Below, piece after piece: positions 39,463 through 51,771 of a stretch of 64,000 nt of DNA (positions are counted from its first letter, which is position 1; each line of letters opens with the position of its first letter). The notes under the pieces were generated by a model. It saw nothing but the letters and a program-made list of their open reading frames with translations, made no database searches and was not told the DNA's origin. The DNA is from Nymphaea colorata. Its lineage: Eukaryota > Streptophyta > Magnoliopsida > Nymphaeales > Nymphaeaceae. The stretch lies in assembly GCF_008831285.2 (NCBI RefSeq), contig NW_022204507.1, positions 1,738,001 through 1,802,000 on the forward strand, written 5' to 3'. The translations under genes and the position numbers were made by a program.

Positions 39463-42214
39463 TGTAATGCTTGACATCTTTCAGGCTAGCCGGATCGAGT
39501 TCAGATCTGGACCCGAACCCATTTGCGTGAGGAGCCCAATGCGAGGGCCCTTCTCCCTCGCCTCCCTCACGTCTCCCTATTCTTCCTCTTTGCCTTTTTC
39601 CTCTATCTTGACCGTTGAGAACAGGAGGAGGACGAGGGTGCAGCGGCGACGCTTGGGCCAGCGGAGGAAGGACGGCGGCGGCGGTGTTCGGTAAGCCCTC
39701 GACCTCTCCCTAACTCTTCCTTCTTCTCCTCCTCCCTCTCCCATTGTTTCTGTCATCTCCCCTCTCAGCTGCACGGCCTCCTCCTGTGCAACCCTCTCCT
39801 TCTCGTTCTGTCAAAATCTGTCCCACTCCCTCACCCACACTCTTTGCTCGAGCACGCTTAGCCCACGCTCACCCCTCTTTGTCAACACCCTCATTCTCTC
39901 GCGCATGCTCTCTCTCTCTTTCTCTCGCCACTCTCTTTCCCCTTCCGCCAGCTCTCTTCCACACGGTCCCTTTCCTCTACTACCCTCTCGCCTCCTTCTT
40001 CCTTCTCACACACTATCACCCTCACTGCCCGTCTTTCCCCTTTGACTAAACTCTCTCTCGTTTTCAGCCTCCCTCGTATCTACCGTAGGCTTTTCTAATG
40101 GCAGACCCTTCTCTTGCATTATTTCTCGCTGATTTTCACTCGTGTGTTTGTGGCTGTTGGATTGGATTGCAGTTTGGGGACGCGTTCCTCCCCTCATAGC
40201 AGCGACTAGACGGCGTTGGTGGTGGCAGCATTGCATGATTTTTGTCATTTGAGGATCGTTTGAATGGTTGAGGTGGCTGTCGGGAACATTGCAGCAGTTT
40301 GAACTTTAAGATTGGGGTGAGCGAGGCTTAATCGAGCCTAGATTGTTGAATATTTTATGTTGGAGCATGTATAATTATTGATTGAACATGCTAGAATTAA
40401 GAATTGATGATTTTAGCATGATAAGTTGATTCTCGAAGCTATTTAAAAACATAGTAGAGATTTGAAGGGGTTAAGAAGATTTAGAGCCATTTTTGTAGAC
40501 ACGTGGCGCATGCATTGGTTGTTGGGCGTATTGCGTTATTGATTGAGAAAGAGCTTGTGAGTAGGATGTAATTTGGGGAAGAGCTCTTTTTGAGGGCCTT
40601 GTAGGTCGATACTACCCGTCGGCACCCTCTTGAGGCGATGACATGCCTCAATGTTTATGTTTCATATTCGTATATTTGGTAAAGCGAAGTAAGTATAGAA
40701 CTTACCATCTGATTGTGTTTGCAGGCATACTGGGCACGTCCAATAGACTTTGAGTGACTAGATTTGAAGCTTGAGGCATTTTGGATATCTTGGCGACGTG
40801 TGACAGGTATGGTGTCATTCCAAGCAGATCCCAGCCTGGGGCCAACTTGAATGTGTGTTTTGAGAATCGTTGGATCTTATGACTGTGATGTGATTAAATG
40901 ATTGTATACATGAGAATTGAATGTTTATGTGATAAGTTTTGTTTTGAAAATTACTACGCAATTGCATGTGCATGTTAGAATTGATAACTGCTTAGGACAG
41001 ATGAGGTGGGGTATTGAGTCGAGTGTCTCCTCGACCCCAACTGTGCATTAGAAAGCATCCTAGAATAATAACTGCATATGATAGCTACGAGTCAATCACG
41101 GATCGAGACTACTCTCTGTGGTTTTGCTAAGTTTTGAAAGATATGATTGATGTGAATGTTGTAATGTTTCGTATGCATTGTCTTGGGCATGATACAAATG
41201 AATGGAATTGAAGGGTAGTTGTACCCGTATTGCTATGACAGCTAGCTAAGAATGTTAATTATATGTGTAGCCTTCGTGTGGAGGCATTTGGAAGTATGAG
41301 TGCACTCGTAGAGTGAACCAATCTCATGAGCTAGTTGGTCATTTTATGAATGTGTTTTCATAATGTTAAGTAAGAAAAAATAAGAGATGAGAGGCAAGTG
41401 GGTTGTGGCAATGTGTTTGGGAGACGTCCCGCTTTCGCCACTGGTCTCGCCTGTTCAGAGCGCAAGCGTTGCAAAGCCTCAGAGTATTGTTGTGTGTTGT
41501 GCTTGGAGCGTTGGGCTCCCGCCTTCCCAAACTGGGTATCCTATAGAAGGCTGAGTATCTCTCCTTGGAATTCACACATCCAGGGACGAGTGCTCTTCCG
41601 CTACAGCGTGAATGAATCCATATCGATTTGGGCCACCACGGGAGTTGTCTCCCGACTGTAGGCCGCCCGCGGTGTGCACGTGCCTTTATTTGGTACCCAC
41701 AGGAACTGTCAATTCACTAAAGTTAATGTAAATGATAAGAATGTGAATGAAGTGAATGAGAAGGATATGTTATGCATAGTTGCATGTTATTTGTGATTAT
41801 TTCATATTTGAGCCCTTACCTTAGAGGTTTAGGGATTTTTCTGACTTGTTACCATACTACGAAGGCTAAACCTTCAGTTGTTTTTCTTTTTCAAGTTTTG
41901 GTGGACTCGGGGCAGCAGGTTGATCAGATGGCTTCACTCACATCCTACTAGGGAGGTTTTGGGTCAATTGTAGTGCTGACGCGTCTTCTTTTGGTTTTAT
42001 TGATGCCTTGTTTTTGTTATGCATCAATGTTGTGATTTTGGATGCATTTTGGTCATATATACAAATGAACTGAAATTCTTAGATAATTGAAAGTTTGCCC
42101 CATTGTTTTGAATTGTTTAGCTCATCTTATTTTGAATTGTTGTGTCATCGTACCTCAATGTTTTATGTTAAGAAAAATTTCTTTTTGAGGGTCAAAAAGG
42201 GTTGGGGTGTGACA
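39463..42214 (+). mobile_element. Solo LTR 1 of a long-LTR retrotransposon family
   Basis: 2752 bases from TGTAATG to GTGTGACA, with flanking CTATT/GTATT (four of five bases) as target duplicate. It shares its whole length with 45703-49163 and 57684-60536: leading GGACCCG-GCGAGGGCCCTTCTCC block, a CT-rich stretch, the GGACAGATGAGGTGGGGTAT block, and the GCCCCATTG end. No internal region, no second copy, no long coding frame. The long LTR with these ends suggests a Ty3/gypsy chromovirus (Tekay/Del type), by inference only. Confidence 0.85.
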
Positions 42215-42310
42215 GTATTGCTAAAGCTAGACATTTCTAAATCACACAATGGGGTTAATTAAAGCTTAATATAGAGTGCTTTAAGCCATGCATTTGGTTT
42301 TTGCCTAAGA
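42215..42310 (+). pseudogene. LINE 2 reverse transcriptase relic, right part
   Basis: Continues the relic after solo LTR 1: VLLKLDISKSHNGVN, the counterpart of the LDISKAYDRV-W motif of plant LINE reverse transcriptases. Decays quickly afterwards. Confidence 0.6.
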
Positions 42311-43250
42311 TCATTTGTGCACTGATATTCATTTCGCTGCTTTTGTCTATTTGTTAATGCTGCTTAAAATTATTTAGAAGATGTTGTATTGTTTTTCAAA
42401 TGGAGGAAACTGTATACAAACTTTTTCCTGTTGCTGTTTGACTTATGATACTTTTCCTGTTAATCCTAACTATGATTTTCCTTCTCATACCTATCTCAGA
42501 CCAGCTTTTCAGACTTTGGTCTTCACAGATCGTGCTTGATGAAAATATTCATTGGAAGCCTAATCGTTCTCATTACTAAGTTGTTGTCCATAGCTGAGTG
42601 TTGAATAAGTTCCTTCTAACAAGTTCCTTATAGCCAATTTCAGCTTCACTTTGGGTTTGGCAAGACTATTTTTTTAATCTTTCAAAGGTTGTCCATCCCT
42701 CTCATCAACTTGAGTTGTAGCTATGTTGTCAAATGCTATTTGGGGCTTCTGCCTAGGTTCTCCTAGGCTGTCAGGCTTGTCTAATTGCTTAAGCTAGTCA
42801 GCTTCAGGTGAAGTGTAATTATAGATTTAGCAGTTAGCATTTATGAAATGGTAAGGTTTTGTGTGCTCTATGACTTTGAAAAGCATTGATATCAGGTTCC
42901 TACCACCACCAGTTCCATTCTTTTCTTTGCTGATGGTTCTTTGACATGCAAAGAATCAATCTAATGCCTTGTGCTTTTTTATTTGATAAAGCAATCAGTG
43001 GTCTACTAAGTATTTTTCTGAGTAAAGAAAAGTAGGAGTTTCAATTAAAATGTCAATCTGAAGGCTACTGATAACTCACTGCATGTTTTCTGAGGAAATA
43101 GAAGAGGTTGAGGGATGGTAAAAATATGCAGCAAAGGGAGAGCTACCCCAGACTTTGTGGCGTAAAAAATATTTTGCCCTTTAAAAAAATATTATGCTCT
43201 ATAACAGCTGCCTAATGTGGAAAATTCTCTTTTCATTTTCTGCAACAAAG
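42311..43250. other. Unassigned AT-rich sequence
   Basis: No recognisable gene or repeat; perhaps the intron upstream of the exon-like sequence at 43251. Confidence 0.4.
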
Positions 43251-43472
43251 ATGGAAGTTAAGGTCGGTCCAGGAGCAGAATTTGTGAATTTGTCAGGTAA
43301 CAATGCAGGTTCAGTGACGAAAGCAGTTGGCTGTCGAGGCATAGGTGTTTTGAGACTGGAAGAAGCCCTTAAAAGCTCTAGTTCCTTGAGAATTAAGGAG
43401 CATGAAGATGTCCATGTGAAAGCTGGTCGTCCAGAGTGGTGGCCGGCAGAGTGGGATCATCAGCAGGAATAA
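43251..43472 (+). CDS. Unrecognised exon-like ORF, probably a 3' terminal exon
   Basis: Seventy-three residues from MEVKVGPGAEFV to GRPEWWPAEWDHQQE, then TAA. Codon use and composition look like real protein (few simple repeats, Gly/Trp-rich end). An AG directly precedes the ATG after a pyrimidine-rich stretch (tttcattttctgcaacaaag), so it may be an exon entered by splicing. A 3' UTR-like stretch follows. I cannot name a family; it could also be an old gene fragment. Confidence 0.45.
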   Translation: MEVKVGPGAEFVNLSGNNAGSVTKAVGCRGIGVLRLEEALKSSSSLRIKEHEDVHVKAGRPEWWPAEWDHQQE

Positions 43473-43859
43473 GACTCAGACGTTGTTTATAGTTGTCCCT
43501 AGTTCTCATCCTTTTTATTTAACACCATTGCCTTGTAAACTGATGCTGTGAATTGTGAAAGTTGGCGACCTCCCCAGCTAGCTCATTGATGGGCGCGGGT
43601 GGGAGAGATGAAAGCTAAGATATCAATTTTGTACCGTGATCAGTAGTAAATGTACTGAAATTGTGTTGCTGGCATTTCCACTTCTTACTTAGTAAGGCCC
43701 CTTTTTTCTGTTTTTTCATGACCCAGTTTCTCTCTTTATCCTATGTAATGCCTTATGCATGCAAATATCTTTTTTTGGTGATTGCTGTTCACGTTATTGA
43801 AATTTTGGCCCACCCATATACTCTCGTTGATGCAGGTTATTACTTAAATCCATAGGACT

Positions 43860-44090
43860 GGATTCTAGCGTTGAAGGTCTGCTTTGTCATCACACACAAA
43901 AATTCTGGAAATATATTTGTTTATCATCAAATACAGAAATATATTTCTGGAAATATATTTCTAAGTCATCACACACACATCAAAATGAGAATCAGAAAGA
44001 TTTTTCCCATTCTTTTATTCCAGGAAATATATTTCTAGAAATATATTTCTAATTCTAGATTTCCAGGCCATCAAACGGGCCCTAATATTT
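43860..44090. repeat. Small AT-rich palindromic repeat (possible MITE)
   Basis: Repeated gaaatatatttct units in both orientations, ending ccaggccatcaaacggg, a typical MITE end type. The other terminus is not clear. Confidence 0.4.
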
Positions 44091-44239
44091 TACTCCTTTT
44101 ATTTTCCCACGAGGGAGAAGGCACCTTTTTATTTTCATGATAGGTAGAAGGCACCTTTTAGCTAGGGCTCCCTTGTGTCCAGAATCTTAATTCATTGTTC
44201 CTCTTTTCATCTTTCAATCAAGACAGAGAGCTTGATCAT

Positions 44240-44264
44240 GAGAGAGAGAGAGAGAGAGAGAGAG
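44240..44264 (+). repeat. (GA)n microsatellite
   Basis: About 12 GA units in a region with CT-rich leader-like sequence (44270-44430). Confidence 0.9.
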
Positions 44265-44522
44265 CTTGTTGCCTCTTGCTGGACAGGTGGTTTCTCTCTT
44301 CATCCATCCCTCAGGCTCGGCTGCATGCAACGAGAGTTGTCTCATCATCATCTGCCTTTGCCTTCCTCCTGCTCGTCGGCGATTGTCCTCCAAGTCATCA
44401 AGTTACATCTCTCTCTATCTCTCTCTGAAATAGTTGATTGTGTGGGTGGCTGCTGAACAACATTCCCAAATTTCATGCTTGGGATCTTAGGGATGAAATA
44501 ACCTAGGGTTTCCAATTTCGGC

Positions 44523-44711
44523 TTGGGAATTTTAGGGATTTCTCATTCTTTTTGTGAGGATACTTTGCTTAGTGTCAAGCCAGATCCAGTTGAGAAGGAC
44601 GTCGAGCCATTCATCGAGGTGGCGTGCAAACAGGTGGCAACAATCACTTGGGCTCTGGAGCAGCTAAGAGGGTTTATGATGCATTTGTTCAAAAAGAAGA
44701 GATCGAAGTGA
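44523..44711 (+). CDS. Unrecognised short ORF, possible first exon or gene fragment
   Basis: Sixty-two residues: MGILGISHSFCEDTLLS, then VKPDPVEKDVEPFIEVACKQ and a helical VATITWALEQL stretch, ending in KKKRSK. It follows a CT/GA-rich leader-like region. No family recognised. A related-looking fragment may lie at 50182. Could be the first exon of a gene disrupted by solo LTR 2. Confidence 0.35.
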   Translation: MGILGISHSFCEDTLLSVKPDPVEKDVEPFIEVACKQVATITWALEQLRGFMMHLFKKKRSK

Positions 44712-45702
44712 TGTGGGACCAGGTTTAGCCGGTAACTTCACTAACCATCAGTCAATGCTGGACCTAAATACATGCTCTAGTTTGATTTGCTTTGACTTAG
44801 AGTGATTATGGCTTGTTCTTATGGAGTGCTTTTTCTTCATTTTTTTATGCCTTTCCTAGTTCCATTGATAAAAAAACTTTCCTTGCAATGTGTTCAATGA
44901 ATGTTTAGGAAAAATTGCATTTATTGAGCCTAAGAAGCTTGTATATGCATTGAAGGTCATGCATCTAGAATTTTATATATTTGGTGTTAGAATAGTGACA
45001 TATTTTTCAACAAGTATGCTTTGTTTAAGCTGAGAATCACTGATCATTTAGAGTAGATGTGAACCTATTTAGACACATGTGCTGAATCATGTTGTTGATA
45101 TTAACTTTTTTTTTTTTTTAAATATGTAGTGGCTTGCAATGCTGTTATTTCAGCATTGCCAATTTAATATAGGTAAGTACTATGAGAGAAAAAGTAAAAA
45201 TAGCTTTAGCTATGTCAACCTCTTTCCACTTTTTAAAATGAAGGTTGGCGTATTCTTATGGCTGTGGAGATCCTCCACATGATTGGTAATTCCTTCCATG
45301 ACAGGCCAGGTGTGTGCATAAGAAGTTATATTTGACCCTCCTTTTTCAGCTTTTTGCTTTTTCATTGCTCACTTATAGTGTGTTGCATGATCAATTGCAG
45401 ATTTTACATTTTCCAAAATTCTCCCATTTTGTTTTTATAGTGACATCATGTTCAAGACACATATTTTTTTCATAAGGAAATGGTTGGCAACTTGTTAAGT
45501 AGTTTCTAGTCAGACTATCAAGAAGTCTCAGTTATTGGAAATAACCTTGATCCGATGTCTCCAAAAACTTTGTTCAAGCAAACCTTCTTATATGAAAAAA
45601 TTGCTTCTTAGAGAAACTTGATCATTTTCCTTTTTTTTTTGAGTTTTAATTTGTTTAATTGATTCTTTTTTGGAGGCAGGAGCATTATTTATCTATTTGG
45701 TG
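44712..45702. other. Unassigned AT-rich sequence
   Basis: Nothing recognised on either strand. Confidence 0.5.
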
Positions 45703-48700
45703 TGTAATACTCGACTTTTGGGTGGGCCAGGTCCAGGCCTGGACCTGTACCCGCTTGCATGAGGAGCCCGTCGCGCGAGGGGCTCTTCTCTCGCGTCTTC
45801 TCCCTCGACCTTACCCCTTCTCCCTCGTCCCGCTGGGTTGCACACAACACAGAGAAGAAGGAGGCGGAAGAGATGGCAGCAGCGGAGAAGGTGAAGGGCG
45901 ACAGCGGTGGTGGCGCGTAGGTAAGCCACTGGTTCCCCTCTCTTCTTTCTTCTCCTCCTCCCTCTTTTGATGTTTTCCTCTTCTGATGCCTCTCCCTTAG
46001 TCCAGTAGCCAGTAGGCGATAGGATTCAGACCCATCAAAGGTAGGCCCGATTGTTCTTCGTTGAATGCCCCTCTTTCTCTCGTGCTCCTTACTCGCATCT
46101 CTCTCTCTCTGTGGTCTCTCTTACTCTCTCCGTCCGTCTCTTCCCTATGTGTCATCGTTCTCTCTCCCTGCACACTCTCGCATCTCTTTGGTCACGCCTT
46201 CCTCTACATTCTCTCTCACTCTCTCTTTGCCCACGCCCTCTGCTCGAGCCCTCTCCCTCAACCGAATAGTCCCTTACGTCTTTCCTTCTCTCTTGCGCCA
46301 GACCCTTCTCTCTCACCCGAACCTTTGGTTCCCCCTCTCTCACTCGTCTTCAGCCTCCCACACAGCTATTGTGGGCCACTTCTAACGACAAAACCCTCTT
46401 TTAAACCTCCCTTTTTCACCGATTTTGATTCTCATGTGGCTGTTGGATTGGATTGCAGTTGGGGACGTGTTCTTCCCTCATAACAATGACTAGAAGGCAT
46501 TGGTGGTGGCAGTATTGCATGGTTTTTGCCATTTGGGGATCGTTGAACGCTTGAGGTGGCTGCCGGAAGCATCGCAGCAGTTTGGACTCTTTGATTGGGG
46601 TGAGCGAGACCTAACCGAGCCTAGATTGTTGTAAATTTTCTGTTGGAGTACGTATAATTATTGTTTGAGCATGCTAGAATTAAGAATTGATGATTTAGAA
46701 GGCATGCTAGAGATGTCGCTATTTTGGGGAAGGTCTAGGACTCATGTGGAGAGACGATGATCCATATCTACAATGATCTTTTAAGCACGGTGGGTTGATT
46801 TTCGAAGCAATTAGTAAGCATGGTAGAGATTGTATTATTGTGGAGAACGTTAGAATCGTTTTGGTGAGCTTGGGGAAATATGCTTATATTGAGGTGCATA
46901 TATATTGTATGTTGAGAATCTTATGGTGGGAAAGACACCTCAACCAAGGAAAACAAGTGAGAATCGTACATGTGATAAGTCGAATACAAGTTTTGAGTTC
47001 TAATCGTTGGCGGCAACCTCGTGGGTTGGGTAGAGACCCTTTTTGGAGGGTTTCGTGGGTCGACACCCATTTGAGGCGAAGACATGCCTCGATGACGGTA
47101 TTTTCAGATTTGTATCGATTGTAAGCAAAATGAGTAGAGAACTTACCATTTTGTTATGTTTGCAGGTACACCGGGCACGTCAAGTAGGCCTTGAGCAACG
47201 TGGGTCGCAGTTCGAGGTGTTTAGTGGACGCGCGACAGGTATGGCGGCATTCCAGGCAAATCCCTGCCTGGGCAATTGTGTGAATGTGTGTTCTTAGAAT
47301 CCCACGATCCTAGGATTGTGATGTGATTGATGGATTGTTTTGTGAATGAATGGAAATCGTTTGATATATGATATGATTTGTTTTGAAAGGCTATGAGAAG
47401 CATGTTTTGAAAATGTTACGCATTTGCATGTGCATGCTAGAATTGATAACTGCTTAGGACAGATGAGGTGGGGTATCGAGTCGAGTATCTCATCGACCCC
47501 AATTATGCATTAGAAAGCATCCTAGAATGATAATTGTCTAGGACAGATACGAGCCAATCACGGATCGAGACTACTTTCCGTGGTTTGGCTAAGTTTTGAA
47601 AGATGTGATTGATGTGTGTGATTGTGAATGATTTGTCATGTGACAAGTTCTGTTTTGGAAAGCTATTAGAAGCTTGTTTTGAAAATTGTTACGCATTTGC
47701 ATGTGCATGCTAGAATTCATAACTGCTTAGGACAGATGAGGTGGGGTATCGAGTCGAGTGTCTCCTCGACCCCGATTGTGCATTAGAGGGCATCATATAA
47801 TGATAATTGCATAGGACAGCTATGAGCCATCACAGATCGAGACTACTCTTTGGGATTTGGCCAAGTCTTGAAAGATCTGATTGATGTGTTTGATGAGATG
47901 TGAATGTTGTGTTTGTTGCATATGTATTGCCGTGGGAAATAATGCAATTGATTGAAATTGGAGGGTAATTGTACCTGTATTGTATGACGGCTAGCTATGA
48001 CTGTTAATGTTATGTGTAGACCTCATGTGGAGGCAATTGGAGGTGTGGGTGCACTCGTGAAGTGTACCAACCTCATGAGCTAGCCAGTCATTTTGTGAAT
48101 GTACTATTATAATGATAATAATGAAAGAATAAGAGATGATAGGCCAGCGGGATGTGGCTATGTGTTTGGGAGACGTCCCGCTTTCACCACTGGTCTCGCC
48201 TACTCGGAGCGTAGGCGGTGCAAGGCCCCAGGGTATTGTTGTGTGATGTGCTTGGAGCGTTGGGCTCCCACCTTCTCAACCTGGGTGTCCTAGGGAAGGC
48301 TGAGTATCTCTCCTTGGAATTCACACATCCATGGATGAGTGCTCGACCGCTGCAGCGGATGAATGGATCTATACTGTTCTGGGCCACCACGGGGGTTGTC
48401 TCTCGGCTATGGGCTGCCCGTGGTGTGCACGTGCCTGTGTTTGCACCCACAGGAACTGTCAATTCACTAAAGCTAATGAAAATGAATGTATGTGAATGAA
48501 ATGTGTGTGAACGAATGTATGTGATTGATGGACATGTGAATGCTATGACTGAAATGAAATGTTTAAGCATGTCTTGCATGTGGTTGAGATTGTGTTTCTA
48601 TGGCCCTTGAGTGGTATTTTCATGTCGTGGTCTATGTTAGGGGTTTTCTTGGCAAATTATGTGCCTATACCCTGACACGACATGACGAATGATGTGCCTA

Positions 48701-49163
48701 TGCCCTTACACGACATGACGATAAATTGCTTTTTATGATTGTACTTAGATTTGAGCCCTACCTAAGAGGGTTTGAGATTTTCTTGGCTTGTTGCCATACT
48801 GCAAAGGCTAAGCCTTCAATTGTTTCTTTTTTAGGTTTTGGCGGACTCGGGGCAGCAGGTTGATCAGATAACTTCACTCACATCCTACTAGGGAGGTTTT
48901 GGGTCTTTGGTAGTGTCGGCGCGTCATGGTTTGGTCATTTGATGTCTTATTTGTATTAGGCATCAAAGTTGTGGTTTGGGGCATTTTTGTCATACACATA
49001 GATGTGACTTTGTATGAATTGAAATTGTTATATAAATGAAAGTTTGCCCCATGGTTTCAAATGACATAGCTCCATCTTTTTTTGAATTGTTGTGTAGCCG
49101 CACCTCAATGCTTTATGTTTATAAAAAAAAATTGTTTGAGGGTCAAAAGGTTGGGGTGTGACA
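45703..49163 (+). mobile_element. Solo LTR 2 of the long-LTR family
   Basis: 3461 bases, TGTAATACTCG...GTGTGACA, with a perfect 5-bp target duplication TGGTG (45698-45702 and 49164-49168). Same family as the solo LTRs at 39463 and 57684, but longer, mainly because of an internal duplication of about 280 bases. No internal region. Confidence 0.92.
47428..47870 (+). repeat. Internal duplication in solo LTR 2
   Basis: The block with gcatgctagaatt, gacagatgaggtggggtatc and the gagactact end occurs at about 47428 and again about 280 bases later (47708). The other two LTRs carry it once (40970 and 59318 regions). Confidence 0.85.
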
Positions 49164-49168
49164 TGGTG

Positions 49169-49939
49169 TCCTTACCTTTGCCGCTTGAGCTCTGCTCCAT
49201 GGTCATTTGTTATGCCATGTGCATATGCATGAAGTCCTTTTACATCCATTAAAACCAGATCTTTTTTCTTTACATTGTGTTACTTAAAGCTAGCCAATTT
49301 ACTTGGTCTTTTTAAAAGTGAAAGTGATCAAATATACAAGATAAGCAATGTACTTGGGGCACCAAATTATGTTATGTGGCCTAATGTGATCTGCCACTTG
49401 CAATCTATGTACTAGATTATGGGGGTTCTAGTAATGGTTTTTTCTTTTTCCTTCTCATGTTTCCTTTAAGTTGCCATACTTTGTTTGTGGATGTGTTTTT
49501 CCCGTGTAGGTGAAGCCTGCTAACCTTTCTATGGTACGTACAATATCCCTTGAATATTTCATAATTTTAATTACAATGAGGCTTATGGATGTGAATGATA
49601 ACTTTTCTCTTGGGTCCTGCGAGCACCTTTTACATTCTTGATTGTGTATTTCATGAGGTTTGATCATTTATGACAGGTTTCTTCCATTACTACATTAGTG
49701 ATTGCTAAGTTTTTTTATTCTAGCATTTTTTTTTTCTCCTGGACTATTGTAGGACGTTTTTTTCGGGGAATTGTGCAGCACCAAAGAAAAAAATGTTCAT
49801 CAAACAGATAATTTCCCATCCTTATAACTGGTTATCTGAAGAAAGAAAAAGAATTTGCACGTTAATGTTTAGGTTATTAGTTTGTACATTTTGGTCATTA
49901 ATAAATTGGTTATATTTTCTGGTTTCACCTTAAAAGCAA

Positions 49940-49977
<38 letters not shown>

Positions 49978-50181
49978 GTACTAATTCTATAGCAAATTAG
50001 AATCTAATCTTAGTTTCACTTTGAAAACAAAGTTGGCATAGAGAGGCTGTTATTTAGTAGTATTTGCTGAAGTAATTGATAATACAAACACTATTTAAAT
50101 GTCTTTCTATGCTTTCATGCTTGTGCATAGTTTCCAAAATTAAGTAAGTTCTTGATTTTTTTTTTTTTATAAATTGTTTAG
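49169..50181. other. Unassigned sequence with a (TG)n(AG)n microsatellite
   Basis: AT-rich; the microsatellite lies at 49940-49979. A 24-base exon-like segment (VKPANLSM between a TAG and a gtacgt) at about 49510-49533 is too short to call. Confidence 0.4.
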
Positions 50182-50280
50182 TGTAAGCTCATGGTGAAAG
50201 ATTGCAATGAGGCAACGGAATATATAGAAGGCATGCAAGATACCGCTGATGATTTTTAAGGACTTTGCCAACAAAATCTT
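50182..50280 (+). pseudogene. Unrecognised exon-like fragment with one frame disruption
   Basis: Preceded by attgtttag and followed by gtacaag. Reads CKLMVKDCNEATEYIEGMQD then TADDF and, after a single-base shift in a T-run, KDFANKILLQ. Looks like a true but broken exon; family unknown. Confidence 0.35.
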
Positions 50281-50865
50281 GTTGCAAGTACAAGTAAGGG
50301 TTGTTAATCTATGTCCCTTCAGCATTCTTGGGCATCTAGCTCATTGATGCTAATGTTTCCAGCAATATTTTCACATGCAGGGTGAAAAAAAAATTAAGAT
50401 GTTATGCTTGGGTGTTGAAGCAAACGAGTATGCGTATGGTCCATTTTATTTCCCTTTTTCACCAATAGTCTTTAACATGGTTCTCCACCTAGTAGAAGCA
50501 TAAGTTTACCACTGTCAAAGTACATTCTTGACAGTGGGTTTAAGACAATATATCATGTGTACTTATTGAGAAAAGGTGCATTTTTTCTGTTCAATTCTTA
50601 TCATTATTATTTGGACCATCTTCTTTATTCTGTAAATTGCTGAATTTAGAAAAGATAATAGTGAATATGCTGCAAAAATAGGCCAGCCATGGAATTTCTG
50701 GAAACACAATTACACATAGCATTTGGTTTGGTGGCACCTTTCACATATGATTCTCTTTTAGAGAAAGTGAGAAGGAAAAGTAAAAGCTTATTTTGGTTGC
50801 AGTTACTGCTCCTACTCTTAGGAAGGTGTGGCTTCAAGAAATGATCTTGTATGTGCTACTATTAG

Positions 50866-51057
50866 TGTTGAGTACACTAAACAGTTGATTAGAGGGTTTC
50901 TACAATATTAGAAAGTTAGTGTATAGGTCTTTTATGTTATCTAATGTTGCTTGGACTCATATTGTAAATATTGTACCACCAGCCCTAATTTCTTTACATC
51001 TAAGATGAGGGTTATGTTAATGACAATCTTTTGACTTCTCTCTCTCTGGTTGTAACA
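50866..51057 (+). repeat. 5' LTR of copia C
   Basis: 192 bases, TGTTGAGT...GGTTGTAACA, next to the primer site. Confidence 0.95.
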
Positions 51058-51771
51058 TGGTATCAGAGCCAAGAATGACCTAACGTTGGCAGCCAAGTAG
51101 ATTTTTCGGCGTCCTCTCTCCGGAAACTTCTTCCCTCTTCTCCAACATCTTCTTCTCTCTTCCTCTTTATCCATCAGCCGAGAGGCGGTAAGAGGATAGA
51201 CCCTGTTGCATGGAGGACGACCTGATCATGCCTATGTAGAAGGCGTGATCAGATCTTCACGTGGATCGTGTGGAGCAACATTTCCCTGCAGTTCATGTAT
51301 GCAGTTTTAGGCGTGATCAAAGTCTTCCGGTCATGGGTGATGCTTAGAGCATGGTAGCAGAGGTGATCTGCAATAAGTGGATGTTGGTTAAGGCTGCTTG
51401 TCATATATGCAGTCATCGGTTGTTCGTGAGGAGCAGAATGCGTCAGTTGTTCGTGTGGAGCAAAATGGTAGACTGCTAGTCATTTGTGCAGTCATATGTG
51501 GGATTACTAAGACTAGTTGCTGCAGTAGTCATCGTCTGTTTATGTGGAGCAAAATTGTGGACTGCGAGGTGTGTGTGCAGTCGTATATGAGATAACTAAA
51601 AATGGAGCTGCTACAATCATCGGCTGAAACTGGAGTAAATTGCATATCATATTCTTTTTTTTTTTTTTTTTTGACTTTGGTGGGTGAGTGAAGATACTTT
51701 TTCTCTATTGTTGTTGATTGCTGCATCTTATACATACATATATTGTGCTTCAAATTCTGTTTGAGTTTACA

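Noticed and set aside
41398-41661. A Cys-rich frame (GRRPAFATGLACSERKRC) that recurs in the solo LTRs
   Set aside because: The DNA block is conserved in all three LTRs, but the frame is broken by stops in copy 2 (48293) and shifted in copy 3, so there is no selection for protein.
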